In this document: positions 1-9,899 of the stretch, in pieces
How positions within the stretch are numbered: position 1 is the stretch's first letter
Layout: each line of letters opens with the position of its first letter
NCBI RefSeq assembly: GCF_001613125.1
Contig: NZ_BDBT01000028.1
Location: 18,821 to 82,820 of the forward strand
Direction of reading: 5' to 3'
Origin: Nocardia shimofusensis NBRC 100134
GTDB taxonomy: Bacteria; Actinomycetota; Actinomycetes; Mycobacteriales; Mycobacteriaceae
DNA: 64,000 bases
The notes under the pieces: generated by a model
Databases searched by the model: none
What the model saw: the letters and a program-made list of their open reading frames with translations, nothing else
Told to the model about the DNA's origin: nothing
Position numbers and translations under genes: made by a program

Positions 1-134
1 GAAGCATCGGACCGCGCACTCCGCGGCCGCGGCGGATGACCGACCGGGCGGTCGGCGGTCGTCGATTACGAGAGCGGGCCATGAAAGAAATCTAGGCGAA
101 GACGCCGGACGCGGTGCAGACCGGGACCGGGGGA

Positions 135-171
135 ACTCGCACCGGCCCCGGAATCGGGAGCCGGTGCGAGT
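135..171 (-). terminator. Hairpin terminator after whiB2
   Basis: A perfect 12-bp inverted repeat (ACTCGCACCGGC / GCCGGTGCGAGT) with a 13-base loop starts 10 bases past the whiB2 stop. There is no clear U-tract, as is common in high-GC actinobacteria. Bases 1-134 show no supportable gene. Confidence 0.6.
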
Positions 172-180
172 CGAAGCCCG

Positions 181-555
181 TCAGATGATGCCGCGCTTGA
201 GGCGACGGCGCTCCCGCTCGGAGAGCCCGCCCCAGATGCCGAAACGTTCGTCATGGGCGAGTGCGTATTCCAGGCACTCGTCGCGCACCTCGCAACCCAA
301 GCAGATTCGCTTCGCCTCGCGCGTGGAGCCGCCCTTTTCCGGGAAGAACGCCTCCGGATCCGTTTGCGCGCACAGCGCGCGTTCCTGCCACTGCTCTTCG
401 ATCGATTCGAACATCTCGTCAAAGCCCGTGATCACCAGGCTGAGTCGAGGAGTCGACACCGCTTCACCCCCATCGTGTTCGCGGCCGATGTCAGCGCAGA
501 CGCCATGTGCTGCGCCTGCTGTGGAATCGGTTCGCGCGACCATGTCTTCGGTCAT
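181..555 (-). CDS. whiB2: WhiB2-type iron-sulfur transcriptional regulator
   Basis: WhiB-family regulator of cell division and septation, binding a 4Fe-4S cluster. The core from about residue 53 holds the four-cysteine pattern (ALCAQTD, then ICLGCEVRDEC), the turn GIWGG and a basic C-terminal tail RRRLKRGII. This matches the WhmD/WhiB2 branch almost residue for residue from memory. The ATG at 555 is preceded by the strong ribosome site GGAGGCGGAG. It gives a 124-residue protein, about 35 residues longer than the M. tuberculosis form, so a shorter in-frame start is possible. The gene lies next to fbiA, divergently, as in mycobacteria. Confidence 0.92.
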   Translation of the reverse strand: MTEDMVARTDSTAGAAHGVCADIGREHDGGEAVSTPRLSLVITGFDEMFESIEEQWQERALCAQTDPEAFFPEKGGSTREAKRICLGCEVRDECLEYALAHDERFGIWGGLSERERRRLKRGII

Positions 556-864
556 CGCTCCGCCTCCTCACTGTGTGTTAGCGCAGAATGCTTCTTTCCG
601 TCGGACCAACACGCACACCGACGGCCCTACCCCGCGATGTAGTCCCGCGGGCATCCCCGAGCACATCAATCCGATGCGAACATCTGTTCGAAATGCCGTT
701 CGCGCCACGCAGTCTCGCACGAACTCGGAATGACATGTCTGTGATTAGACACGCCGGGTGTATCGATGGTCAAGCCGCTGTCGCTATTCCGTTACTATCC
801 GGACCCGATTTTCGCGGCCGCCGTCTGAGGCAGAATAGCAAATGAGCAGCAAATATGCTGGATC
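556..864. promoter_or_regulatory. Divergent whiB2/fbiA promoter region
   Basis: A 309-base gene-free stretch between two divergent genes. A -10-like TATGCT at 854-859 ends 5 bases before the fbiA GTG at 865, and no ribosome site precedes that GTG, which suggests a leaderless fbiA transcript. No -35 hexamer is obvious. Short ORFs read here have no family features. Confidence 0.4.
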
Positions 865-1899
865 GTGAGCTTCGGGGTGCAACGCATAGGCTGTGTGGAT
901 GTGACTGGACAACACGCGGACATCACGCCTGCCGCGGGCCCCGAGATCGCCGTGCTCGTCGGCGGCGTCGGCGGCGCTCGCTTCCTGCAGGGCGTGCGTG
1001 AACTTCTCCCCGATTCCCGGATCTCGGCGATCGTGAACGTCGGTGACGACGTCTGGATGCACGGTCTCAGAATCTGTCCCGACCTCGATACCTGCATGTA
1101 TACGCTGGGTGGCGGCATCGATACCGAGCGTGGCTGGGGACGGGTCGGCGAGACCTGGCACGCCAAGGAGGAGCTCGCGGCTTATCGTGCGCAGCCGGAC
1201 TGGTTCGGCCTGGGTGATCGCGATATCGCCACGCATCTGATTCGCACCGAAATGCTGCGGGCCGGCTACCCGCTGTCCGCGGTCACCGAAGCGCTGTGCA
1301 ACCGATGGCAACCGGGTGTGGAACTCATCCCGGCAACCGACGACAGGTGTGAAACGCATGTTGTTGTGAGTGATCCGGAGAACCCTGGCGAACGTCGCGC
1401 GATCCATTTTCAGGAGTGGTGGGTGCGGTATCGCGCAAACGTCGAAACTCATGGTTTTGCCCCCATCGGAGCAGAAGACGCGAAACCGGCGCCAGGTGTG
1501 ATCGATCTCATAGAACGATGTGATGCGGTATTGCTGGCCCCCTCGAATCCGGTTGTCAGCATCGGTTCGATCCTGGCCGTCCCCGGAATCCGCGGCGCGT
1601 TGCGCACCACGAAGGCGAAGGTCGTCGGGGTCTCCGGAGTCATCGACGGAAAGCCGTTGCGCGGTATGGCCGACGAGTGCCTGTCGGTGATCGGGGTGGA
1701 CACCACCGCCGAGGCGGTCGGCAGGCACTACGGGGCGCGGTCGGCCAACGGCATTCTCGACGGCTGGCTCGTGCACAGCACCGACACCGCCGAGGTGCCC
1801 GGTGTCGAGGTGCGCAGCGTGCCGCTGCTGATGACCGATCCGCCGACCACCGCGGGCATCGTTCGTCAGGCGCTGGATCTGGCCGGGGTCGCGCTGTGA
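865..1899 (+). CDS. fbiA: 2-phospho-L-lactate (phosphoenolpyruvate) transferase FbiA/CofD
   Basis: Transfers the activated lactyl- or enolpyruvyl-phospho-guanosine group to the deazaflavin Fo, an early step of coenzyme F420 assembly in the cytoplasm. The N-terminal nucleotide-binding motif VLVGGVGGARFLQG, the NVGDD segment and the PSNPVVSIG motif are all present. The length, 344 residues, is slightly longer than usual because of about 15 extra N-terminal residues. GTG at 901 is an alternative start. The stop overlaps the fbiB start as GTGA, so the two are translationally coupled. Confidence 0.93.
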   Translation: MSFGVQRIGCVDVTGQHADITPAAGPEIAVLVGGVGGARFLQGVRELLPDSRISAIVNVGDDVWMHGLRICPDLDTCMYTLGGGIDTERGWGRVGETWHAKEELAAYRAQPDWFGLGDRDIATHLIRTEMLRAGYPLSAVTEALCNRWQPGVELIPATDDRCETHVVVSDPENPGERRAIHFQEWWVRYRANVETHGFAPIGAEDAKPAPGVIDLIERCDAVLLAPSNPVVSIGSILAVPGIRGALRTTKAKVVGVSGVIDGKPLRGMADECLSVIGVDTTAEAVGRHYGARSANGILDGWLVHSTDTAEVPGVEVRSVPLLMTDPPTTAGIVRQALDLAGVAL

Positions 1900-3257
1900 C
1901 CACGCCCGCCCACGGCGCCCCTGTCGATCACGGAGCGGAGGGCCTGAGCATCCTGCCGGTGGCCGGACTGCCGGAGTTCCGGCCCGGCGACGATGTGACC
2001 GCCGCGATCGCCGAGGCGGCGCCGTGGTTGCGCGACGGCGACATCCTGGTGGTGACCAGCAAGATCATCGCCAAGGCCGAGGGCCGGGTGGTGGCCGCGC
2101 CGGTGGATCCCGAGGAACGTGACGCGGTACGGCGCGCACTGGTCGAACAGGAGGCCGTGCGGGTCCTGGCGCGCAAGGGCCGCACCCTCATCACCGAGAA
2201 CAAGCTCGGCATCGTGCAGGCCGCCTCGGGCGTGGACGGATCCAACGTCGAGCGCGACGAATTGGTGCTGCTGCCTGCCGATCCCGATGCCAGCGCCCGC
2301 GAACTGCGTACCGGCCTGGCGCGGCGACTGGGAGTCCGGGTCGCGGTGGTCGTCACCGACACCATGGGCCGCGCCTGGCGCAACGGGCAGACCGATGCCG
2401 CGATCGGGTCCTCCGGTCTGCGGGTGCTGCACGACTACAACGGCGCGATCGACGGGCAGGGTAACGAACTGCACGTCACCCAGGTCGCGGTCGCCGACGA
2501 GCTGGCCGCCGCGGCGGATCTGGTGAAGGGCAAGTTGCGGGCGGTCCCGGTGGCCGTGGTGCGTGGATTGCCTTACGAGGACGACGGTTCCGGCGCGGCG
2601 GACCTTGTGCGTTCCGGTGCCGAGGATCTGTTCTGGCTGGGCACCGCCGAAGCACTGGAGCAGGGCAGGCGGGAGGCGGTGCTGCTGCGTCGCTCGGTGC
2701 GCGAATTCGCCGCCACCCCGGTCGAGCCCGAGCGTATCCGCGCGGCGGTGGCGGTCGCGCTGACCGCGCCCGCTCCGCACCACACCAGGCCGGTGCGCTT
2801 CGTATGGGTGCGCGACGCGGACCGGCGCGAGCGGATGCTCGCCGCCCTGGCGGACCGATGGCGCGCCGATCTGACCGCCGACGGCCTCGACCCCGAGCGG
2901 GTGCGGCGGCGCGTCGCGCGGGGGCGCATCCTGTTCGACGCGCCCGAGGTGATCATCCCGTGCATGGTGCCCGATGGCGCGCACCACTACCCCGACGGGC
3001 GCAGGCAGGCGGCCGAGGCGACCATGTTCACCGTCGCGGCGGGCGCGGCGGTGCAGGGCCTGCTGGTGGCGCTGGCCGCCGAGGGTGTCGGCAGCTGCTG
3101 GATCGGCTCCACCATTTTCGCCCCGGAGGTCACCCGCGCCGAGCTGGGCCTGGCCGCGGACTGGCATCCGCTGGGCGCGGTCGCGGTGGGCTATCCGACC
3201 GAGGAACTCACGCCGCGGCCGCCGCGTGCCGGCGGAGAAGGGCTGCTGGAACTGTGA
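1896..3257 (+). CDS. fbiB: Bifunctional F420:gamma-L-glutamate ligase / nitroreductase-like FbiB
   Basis: Adds glutamates to F420-0 and carries a C-terminal flavin domain that acts on the dehydro-F420 intermediate. The N-terminal ligase domain, about residues 1-245, contains ILVVTSKIIAKAEGR, TDTMGRAWRNGQTD and the IGSSG segment. The C-terminal half starts near RRSVREFAATPVEP and is a nitroreductase fold. The 453-residue length fits the two-domain mycobacterial enzyme. I chose the GTG at 1896 because it overlaps the fbiA stop. An in-frame opening back to 1677 lies inside fbiA and is rejected. Confidence 0.93.
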   Translation: MTTPAHGAPVDHGAEGLSILPVAGLPEFRPGDDVTAAIAEAAPWLRDGDILVVTSKIIAKAEGRVVAAPVDPEERDAVRRALVEQEAVRVLARKGRTLITENKLGIVQAASGVDGSNVERDELVLLPADPDASARELRTGLARRLGVRVAVVVTDTMGRAWRNGQTDAAIGSSGLRVLHDYNGAIDGQGNELHVTQVAVADELAAAADLVKGKLRAVPVAVVRGLPYEDDGSGAADLVRSGAEDLFWLGTAEALEQGRREAVLLRRSVREFAATPVEPERIRAAVAVALTAPAPHHTRPVRFVWVRDADRRERMLAALADRWRADLTADGLDPERVRRRVARGRILFDAPEVIIPCMVPDGAHHYPDGRRQAAEATMFTVAAGAAVQGLLVALAAEGVGSCWIGSTIFAPEVTRAELGLAADWHPLGAVAVGYPTEELTPRPPRAGGEGLLEL

Positions 3258-3772
3258 GCGCGGAATCGTTGCACGCGTCGGCGACCGCACTGCTGGACGG
3301 CTGGCGGACCCGGTCCGGGCCCGAGGAGTCGATCCGCGAGTCGATGCTCGCCTTCCTCGGTTCGGCGCCGCGCGGGTGTCTGCGTGAGCATGTGCCGGGG
3401 CATATCACCGCCTCGGCGGTGGTGTTCTCCGCCGACGAGCGGGAGGTGCTGCTGACGCTGCATCCGCGGGTCGGCCGGTGGCTCCAGCTCGGCGGACACT
3501 GCGAAGAGTCCGACGAGACGGTGGCCGCCGCGGCGCTGCGGGAGGCGACCGAGGAGTCCGGTATCGCCGGATTGCGCCTCGAGCCGGGGCTCTACGGTGC
3601 GCACGCGCATCCGATCACCTGCTCGCTGGGGCAGCCGACCCGGCATCTGGATCTGCTGTTCCGCATCACCGCGCCCGCGGGCGCGGTGCCGGTGCGCAGC
3701 GCCGAATCGACCGACCTGCGTTGGTGGCCGGTCGACGGGCTGCCGCCCGGCTTCGACGTGCCGCTGCGGTAA
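3254..3772 (+). CDS. Nudix hydrolase
   Basis: A 172-residue pyrophosphohydrolase of unknown substrate. The Nudix box is visible as GGHCEESDE, seven residues, then REATEESGI. The first loop is one residue longer than the textbook consensus, as in a common actinobacterial group. The GTG start overlaps the fbiB stop (GTGA), making it the third gene of the fbiA-fbiB unit. A housecleaning or cofactor-salvage role linked to F420 is only an inference from the operon. Confidence 0.85.
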   Translation: MSAESLHASATALLDGWRTRSGPEESIRESMLAFLGSAPRGCLREHVPGHITASAVVFSADEREVLLTLHPRVGRWLQLGGHCEESDETVAAAALREATEESGIAGLRLEPGLYGAHAHPITCSLGQPTRHLDLLFRITAPAGAVPVRSAESTDLRWWPVDGLPPGFDVPLR

Positions 3773-3866
3773 TCGGTAGGCGATGGGGTAAGCGCCCGTG
3801 GGTGGTCACGGGCGTGTCGCGTCCGCGCGTCAGGTCACAGGCTACCGGCGCCGTAGATCACGGCTT

Positions 3867-3886
3867 TACAAATTTGCTCATTTGTA
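3867..3886. promoter_or_regulatory. Inverted repeat upstream of alkB, likely operator
   Basis: A perfect 7-bp inverted repeat TACAAAT-N6-ATTTGTA lies in an AT-rich pocket about 80 bases before the alkB start. It has the size and symmetry of a TetR operator, and a TetR gene ends this operon. The pairing of regulator and site is inferred. Confidence 0.5.
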
Positions 3887-3964
3887 TAGACCGTCGACAT
3901 CGACCGTTGTATTGTCCAAATCAGATGTAATGCGCCTCACAGGCGTACACGGATGGAGACAACG

Positions 3965-5191
3965 ATGTCGACGAATACCGATGCGGCCGAACAGCTGACC
4001 AGCTGGCGAGACCGGAAGCGTTACTACTGGTTGTGGGGGCTGTTCGTGCCGACGGGCCTGTTCACCGTCGGCCTGCCGCTGATCTGGATGTTCAACGAGG
4101 CGGGCCTGCACGGCCTCGCCCATCTGCCCTTCTGGCTCGGCCCGATCCTGCTCTACATCGTCATCCCGCTGGCCGACCGGTTCTTCGGCCCGGACGGGGA
4201 GAACCCACCCGACGCGGTGATAGCCCATCTGGAGAACGATCGGTACTACCGCTACCTGACCTACCTCTACCTGCCGTTCCAGTACGCCGGGCTGATCATG
4301 GCCTGCTACCTGCTCACCGCGAACGACCTCGGCTGGCTGGGCATCGACGGTGGCCTGCTCATCGTGGACAAGATCGGGCTGGCCATCACCATCGGGCTGG
4401 TCGGCGGTATCGGCATCAACACCGCGCACGAACTCGGCCACAAGAAGGTCGACCTGGAGCGCTGGCTCTCGCGCATCGCGCTGGCCCAGACCGGCTACGG
4501 CCACTTCTACATCGAGCACAATCGTGGCCACCACGTGCGGGTGGCCACGCCCGAGGATCCGGCCAGCTCGCGGCTGGGCGAGTCGTTCTGGGAATTCCTG
4601 CCGCGCACGGTCAAGGGCAGTGCGGTCTCGGCGTGGCAGTTGGAGAAGGCGCGGCTGGAGCGGATCGGGACGGGGCCGTGGACCTGGCGCAACGAGTTGC
4701 TGCAGGCCTGGGCGATGACGGTGGTGCTGTACGCGGCGTTGATCGCGGTGTTCGGCATCGGGCTGGTGCCCTGGCTGATCCTGCAGGCGGTATTCGGATT
4801 CAGCCTGCTCGAGGTCGTCAACTATCTCGAGCACTACGGGCTGGCTCGTCAGCGCGGCGCTTCCGGGCGGTACGAGCGCGCTGCCCCGACGCACAGCTGG
4901 AACAGCGATCACCTGGTCACCAATGTCTTCCTGTACCACCTGCAGCGCCACAGCGACCATCACGCCTATCCGACCCGGCGGTATCAGACGCTGCGCAGCT
5001 GGGACGGCGCCCCGAATCTGCCCAGCGGCTACGCGACCATGATCATGCTGGCCTACTTCCCGCCGCTGTGGCGGAAGGTGATGGACAAGCGGGTGCTCGC
5101 GCACTACGACGGTGACGTGACCCGCGCCAATATCCATCCGCGCACCCGCGACCGGGTACTGGCCCGATACGGAGCGGAGCCTGCCCTGTGA
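3965..5191 (+). CDS. alkB: Alkane 1-monooxygenase AlkB
   Basis: Integral-membrane diiron hydroxylase that converts medium- and long-chain n-alkanes to 1-alkanols using electrons from rubredoxin. Its 408 residues include several hydrophobic helices and the histidine boxes HELGHKK, EHNRGHH and LQRHSDHHAYP, plus the conserved NYLEHYGL. ATG 3965 is preferred over the upstream ATG 3953 because GGAG lies 6 bases before it. The stop overlaps the first rubredoxin start (GTGA). The next genes supply electron carriers and a regulator. Confidence 0.96.
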   Translation: MSTNTDAAEQLTSWRDRKRYYWLWGLFVPTGLFTVGLPLIWMFNEAGLHGLAHLPFWLGPILLYIVIPLADRFFGPDGENPPDAVIAHLENDRYYRYLTYLYLPFQYAGLIMACYLLTANDLGWLGIDGGLLIVDKIGLAITIGLVGGIGINTAHELGHKKVDLERWLSRIALAQTGYGHFYIEHNRGHHVRVATPEDPASSRLGESFWEFLPRTVKGSAVSAWQLEKARLERIGTGPWTWRNELLQAWAMTVVLYAALIAVFGIGLVPWLILQAVFGFSLLEVVNYLEHYGLARQRGASGRYERAAPTHSWNSDHLVTNVFLYHLQRHSDHHAYPTRRYQTLRSWDGAPNLPSGYATMIMLAYFPPLWRKVMDKRVLAHYDGDVTRANIHPRTRDRVLARYGAEPAL

Positions 5192-5361
5192 GCGCCTTTC
5201 GCTGCCCCGTATGCGAATACGTCTACGACGAATCGAAAGGAGCTCCGCACGAGGGATTTCCGGCGGGGACCGCGTGGACGGCGGTGCCCGACGACTGGTG
5301 CTGCCCGGACTGCGGGGTCCGTGAGAAGATCGATTTCGAACCGGTAGGAGGGACGCTGTGA
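5188..5361 (+). CDS. rubA: Rubredoxin 1 (alkane hydroxylase electron carrier)
   Basis: A 57-residue one-iron electron-transfer protein. It starts at a GTG overlapping the alkB stop and reads VSAFRCPVCEY, with the iron ligands as CPVC (6-9) and CPDC (39-42). An extra cysteine (C38) directly precedes the second pair. It passes electrons from a rubredoxin reductase to AlkB. No reductase gene is present in the window. It overlaps the next rubredoxin by four bases. Confidence 0.95.
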   Translation: MSAFRCPVCEYVYDESKGAPHEGFPAGTAWTAVPDDWCCPDCGVREKIDFEPVGGTL

Positions 5362-5540
5362 CCGAATACAAGTTGTATCAATGCGTTCAATGCGGCTTCG
5401 AATACGACGAAGCGCAGGGCTGGCCGGACGACGGCATCGCTCCGGGCACCCGCTGGGACGACATTCCCGAGGACTGGACCTGCCCCGATTGCGGAGCGGC
5501 CAAGGCCGACTTCTTCATGGTCGAGATCGAGCGGTCCTGA
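5358..5540 (+). CDS. rubB: Rubredoxin 2
   Basis: A 60-residue rubredoxin with iron-binding pairs CVQC (9-12) and CPDC (42-45) and the aromatic core WDDIPEDW. The GTG start overlaps the rubA stop. Tandem rubredoxins after alkB are typical of Mycobacteriales. The two copies differ clearly in sequence, so they may not be interchangeable as donors. Confidence 0.96.
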   Translation: MTEYKLYQCVQCGFEYDEAQGWPDDGIAPGTRWDDIPEDWTCPDCGAAKADFFMVEIERS

Positions 5541-5541
5541 G

Positions 5542-6162
5542 GTGGCGGGCCGCGGACTGTCCTCGCCGTATCAGGAGGCGACTCGGGAACTGCTGCGCGC
5601 GTCGATCCTGGACGCGATGCGCGAGCTGCTGATCGAGCGGGACTGGTCCAAAGTCACCGTCGGCGATGTGGCGGGCCGCGCGGGAGTGAGCAGGCAGACC
5701 GTCTACAACGAGTTCGGCTCACGGGCCGGCCTGGCGCAGAGTTACGCCCTGCGCCTGGCCGATGACCTGGTCGATCACGTGGGCGCGGCCGTGGCCGCCA
5801 ACGAGGGTGACGCCGGGGCCGCGATCCGTGAGGGCTTGTCCGGCTTCTTCCTGGAGGCGGCGGCCGATCCACTGGTCTGCTCGCTGCTGGCCGGCGAGGC
5901 GAAGCCGGATCTGTTGCGGCTGATCACCCTGGACGCGGGCCCGCTCGTGGAGCACGCGACCGCGCGTCTGACAGCGGTCTTCGTGGACAGCTGGGTGCGG
6001 GCCACTCCCGCCGAGGCCGATGTGCTGGCCCACGCGCTCGTGCGGATCGCGCTGAGCTATATCCCGAACCCGCCCGGCCGGGGGCGCAACGGACCGGCCG
6101 AGCTGGCGGATTTGCTGAGTCCGTATGTGGCCGGCATTCTGGCCGCTCGCGGGGCGAATTAG
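5542..6162 (+). CDS. TetR-family regulator of the alkane operon
   Basis: A 206-residue repressor with an N-terminal helix-turn-helix (VGDVAGRAGVSRQTVYNEFGSR, residues ~36-57) and a helical ligand domain. It starts with GTG one base after the rubB stop, so it is the last gene of the alkB-rubA-rubB unit. The same gene occupies this place in mycobacteria (Rv3249c by memory). It probably senses an alkane-derived fatty acid or acyl-CoA and represses its own operon. Confidence 0.9.
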   Translation: MAGRGLSSPYQEATRELLRASILDAMRELLIERDWSKVTVGDVAGRAGVSRQTVYNEFGSRAGLAQSYALRLADDLVDHVGAAVAANEGDAGAAIREGLSGFFLEAAADPLVCSLLAGEAKPDLLRLITLDAGPLVEHATARLTAVFVDSWVRATPAEADVLAHALVRIALSYIPNPPGRGRNGPAELADLLSPYVAGILAARGAN

Positions 6163-6229
6163 CACGTTCACCCGCACCGGGTTTCGCTTTGCTGGACGTG
6201 TGCTGTATGCTTCAACCTCGGGCCGTGCT

Positions 6230-6246
6230 GATCGGTTGAGCCGATC
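6230..6246. promoter_or_regulatory. Inverted repeat upstream of second alkB
   Basis: GATCGG-N5-CCGATC lies about 65 bases before the second alkB start. It could be an operator or a small hairpin. Its sequence is unlike the site before the first alkB, so separate control is possible. Confidence 0.3.
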
Positions 6247-6310
6247 GAACAGGTTGTAATCGTGACCACCTTTTCAGGGGTAGGCGTCCTGTAACGGCGG
6301 AAGACCCTGT

Positions 6311-7516
6311 ATGTATTTCCTTGCAATGTCGGCGGGTAAGTCATTTAGCGGGGCAATGGTGCAAACGGACGGCAAATCGGCGACTGCGCTGGATCCCAAA
6401 CGCCACCTCTGGATTCTCGGGCTGATCGCCCCGGCGTCTGCGTTGTTGCCTTCCCAGCTCGTGCTGCGGACCGGCATGGAAGTCTTCTGGTGGATCGGGC
6501 CGGTCATCGTGCTGATGATCATCCCGATCCTGGACTGGATCGTCGGCGAGGACGGCAGCAATCCCCGCGACGAGGACTACGATCGCCTGTCCAACGACCG
6601 GTACTACCGGTGGTGCACCTACCTGTTCCTGCCCGTCCAGATGATCGGACTGCTGATCGCCTCGGCCATGTGGGCGGGCGACGATCTCAGCCTGCTCGAC
6701 AAGGCGGGTTTGGCCACCACGCTCGGCCTGGTCAGCGGCATCGGCATCAACGCCGCTCACGAACTCGGACATCGCGTCGAGAGCCTGGAGCGCTGGCTGG
6801 CCAAGATCGCATTGGCCCAGTCGGCCTACGGCCACTTCTTCGTCGAGCACAACCGCGGTCATCACGTGCGCGTGGCCACGCCCGACGATCCCGCCAGCGC
6901 CCGGCTCGGCGAATCGCTGTGGGAGTTCCTGCCGCGCAGCGCGGTCGGGGGCTTTCGCTCGAGTATCGCGCTGGAGAAGGAGCGTCTGGCGCGTCGCGGG
7001 CAATCCTGGTGGAACGTGCACAACCACATCCTGCAGGCCTGGTCGATGAGTGTGGTGCTGTTCGGCGGGCTGATGCTGGTTTTCGGCTGGCACATCCTGC
7101 CGTGGCTGGTACTGCAGGCGATGATCGGCGCCGGATTGCTGGAAACGGTGAACTACGTCGAGCACTACGGCCTGTTGCGGGAGCGCCGTCAGGACGGCCG
7201 CTGGGCGCGCTGCTCCCCGCGGGACAGCTGGAACAGCGACCGGCTGGTGACCAACATCTTCCTGTTCCATCTGCAGCGCCACAGCGACCATCACGCAAAC
7301 CCGGGCAGGCGCTACCAGACCCTGCGCAGCTGCGATGTCGCCCCGCAGTTGCCCGCCGGCTACGCGACCATGATCCTGGTCGCCGCCATCCCGCCGTTGT
7401 GGCGCGCGGTGATGGATCACCGGGTGCTCGAGCACTACGGTGGCGACATCACCCGCGCCAATATCGCACCACGCAAACGCGCCAAGATTCTGACCGCTCA
7501 CGGCGCGGCCGCCTGA
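6311..7516 (+). CDS. alkB: Second alkane 1-monooxygenase AlkB
   Basis: A 401-residue membrane diiron hydroxylase paralogous to the first alkB, with HELGHRVE, EHNRGHH, NYVEHYGLL and LQRHSDHHANP boxes. No rubredoxin gene follows it, so it presumably borrows the two encoded upstream. ATG 6311 has GGCGGAAG in front. ATG 6326 or 6356 are possible shorter starts, since the first 15 residues are poorly conserved. A 148-base gap containing its own inverted repeat separates it from the tetR gene, so it may be expressed independently with a different chain-length preference. Confidence 0.94.
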   Translation: MYFLAMSAGKSFSGAMVQTDGKSATALDPKRHLWILGLIAPASALLPSQLVLRTGMEVFWWIGPVIVLMIIPILDWIVGEDGSNPRDEDYDRLSNDRYYRWCTYLFLPVQMIGLLIASAMWAGDDLSLLDKAGLATTLGLVSGIGINAAHELGHRVESLERWLAKIALAQSAYGHFFVEHNRGHHVRVATPDDPASARLGESLWEFLPRSAVGGFRSSIALEKERLARRGQSWWNVHNHILQAWSMSVVLFGGLMLVFGWHILPWLVLQAMIGAGLLETVNYVEHYGLLRERRQDGRWARCSPRDSWNSDRLVTNIFLFHLQRHSDHHANPGRRYQTLRSCDVAPQLPAGYATMILVAAIPPLWRAVMDHRVLEHYGGDITRANIAPRKRAKILTAHGAAA

Positions 7517-7519
7517 GCG

Positions 7520-7531
7520 GGCCGATCGGCC
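7520..7531 (+). terminator. Short palindrome after second alkB
   Basis: GGCCGATCGGCC, a perfect 12-base palindrome, begins 4 bases past the alkB stop. It may act as a weak terminator, or it may be chance. Nothing else in 7517-7623 resembles a known riboswitch. Confidence 0.25.
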
Positions 7532-7623
7532 GGGGTACGTACACACGAGTGCGTAGGTTGGGGGGCGACCGCTGTGCAGGCGACGCTAGCCTTGCACCGG
7601 TACAGCCGACCCAGGAGAGGCAG

Positions 7624-9107
<1,484 letters not shown>

Positions 9108-9108
<1 letters not shown>

Positions 9109-9764
9109 TGCCCGACCATCAGATGCTGATAGCGCTGGAGGGCCTCGACGGCGCCGGAAAGCGCACGCTGACCGACGCCGTCGTGGCCGCGCTCGGGGCG
9201 CGGGGAGTGCGGGCGGCCACGCTCGCCTTTCCGCGCTACGGGCGTTCGGTGCACGCGGATCTGGCTTCCGAGGCGCTGCACGGCGCGCACGGCGACCTCG
9301 CGTCCTCCGTCTACGCGATGGCGCTGATGTTCGCCCTCGACCGGGCCGACGCCCGCGACGAGCTGTCGAAATTGCTGGCCGCCAACGACATCGTGATCCT
9401 CGATCGCTACGTCGCCTCCAACGCCGCCTACAACGCCGCCCGGCTGCATCAGTCCGCCGACGGTGAGATCGTCGGCTGGACAGCGGATCTGGAGTTCGGC
9501 CGGTTCGGCTTGCCGGTGCCGGACGTGCAGCTGCTGCTGGACGTGGACACCGAACTCGCCGCCGAACGCGCCCGCAGGCGCACCGAACTCGACGGCAGCA
9601 GGCCGCTGGACGTCTACGAACGCGATGGCGGACTTCAACGGCGCACGCTGGCGGTGTACCGTGAGCTCGCCGAACGGAACTGGTACGGACCGTGGTGGAC
9701 ATACCGGCCCGGCGACGATCCGACGGCACTGGCCGCACGTCTGGCCGAGATGATCGCTCGATAA
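9108..9764 (+). CDS. tmk: Thymidylate kinase
   Basis: Phosphorylates dTMP to dTDP. The P-loop reads EGLDGAGKRTL, the DRY motif is VILDRYVASNAAYNAARLH, and the LID region follows (ERARRRTELDG). The GAGK loop with arginine instead of serine/threonine matches the M. tuberculosis enzyme. ATG 9108 overlaps the sahH stop (TGATG). ATG 9123 (MLIALEG) is closer to the family start and may be the real one. Length is 218 residues. Confidence 0.93.
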
Positions 9765-9899
9765 AGTTCGGTTGGTTTTCCGACTCGCCTGTGCCGATTC
9801 GGCTGTTTTCGGCAATTCGGCGACCTACATTTATTCGGCTGCTCGCCGTTATTTGGCGTGGCGGCCCGATCCTCGCCTGGGAGATGACAACATATAACC

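Noticed and set aside
1866..3290. 474-codon minus-strand ORF opposite fbiB
   Set aside because: It mirrors fbiB exactly, is rich in Arg/His/Gly/Gln as antisense frames of GC-rich genes are, and has no family motifs.
7517..7623. SAH or SAM riboswitch before sahH
   Set aside because: No conserved junctions or helices were recognised; only a short palindrome is present.
9765..9899. MtrA binding site before mtrA
   Set aside because: Only short TTCGGCTG direct repeats are seen; they do not match the MtrA motif I know.
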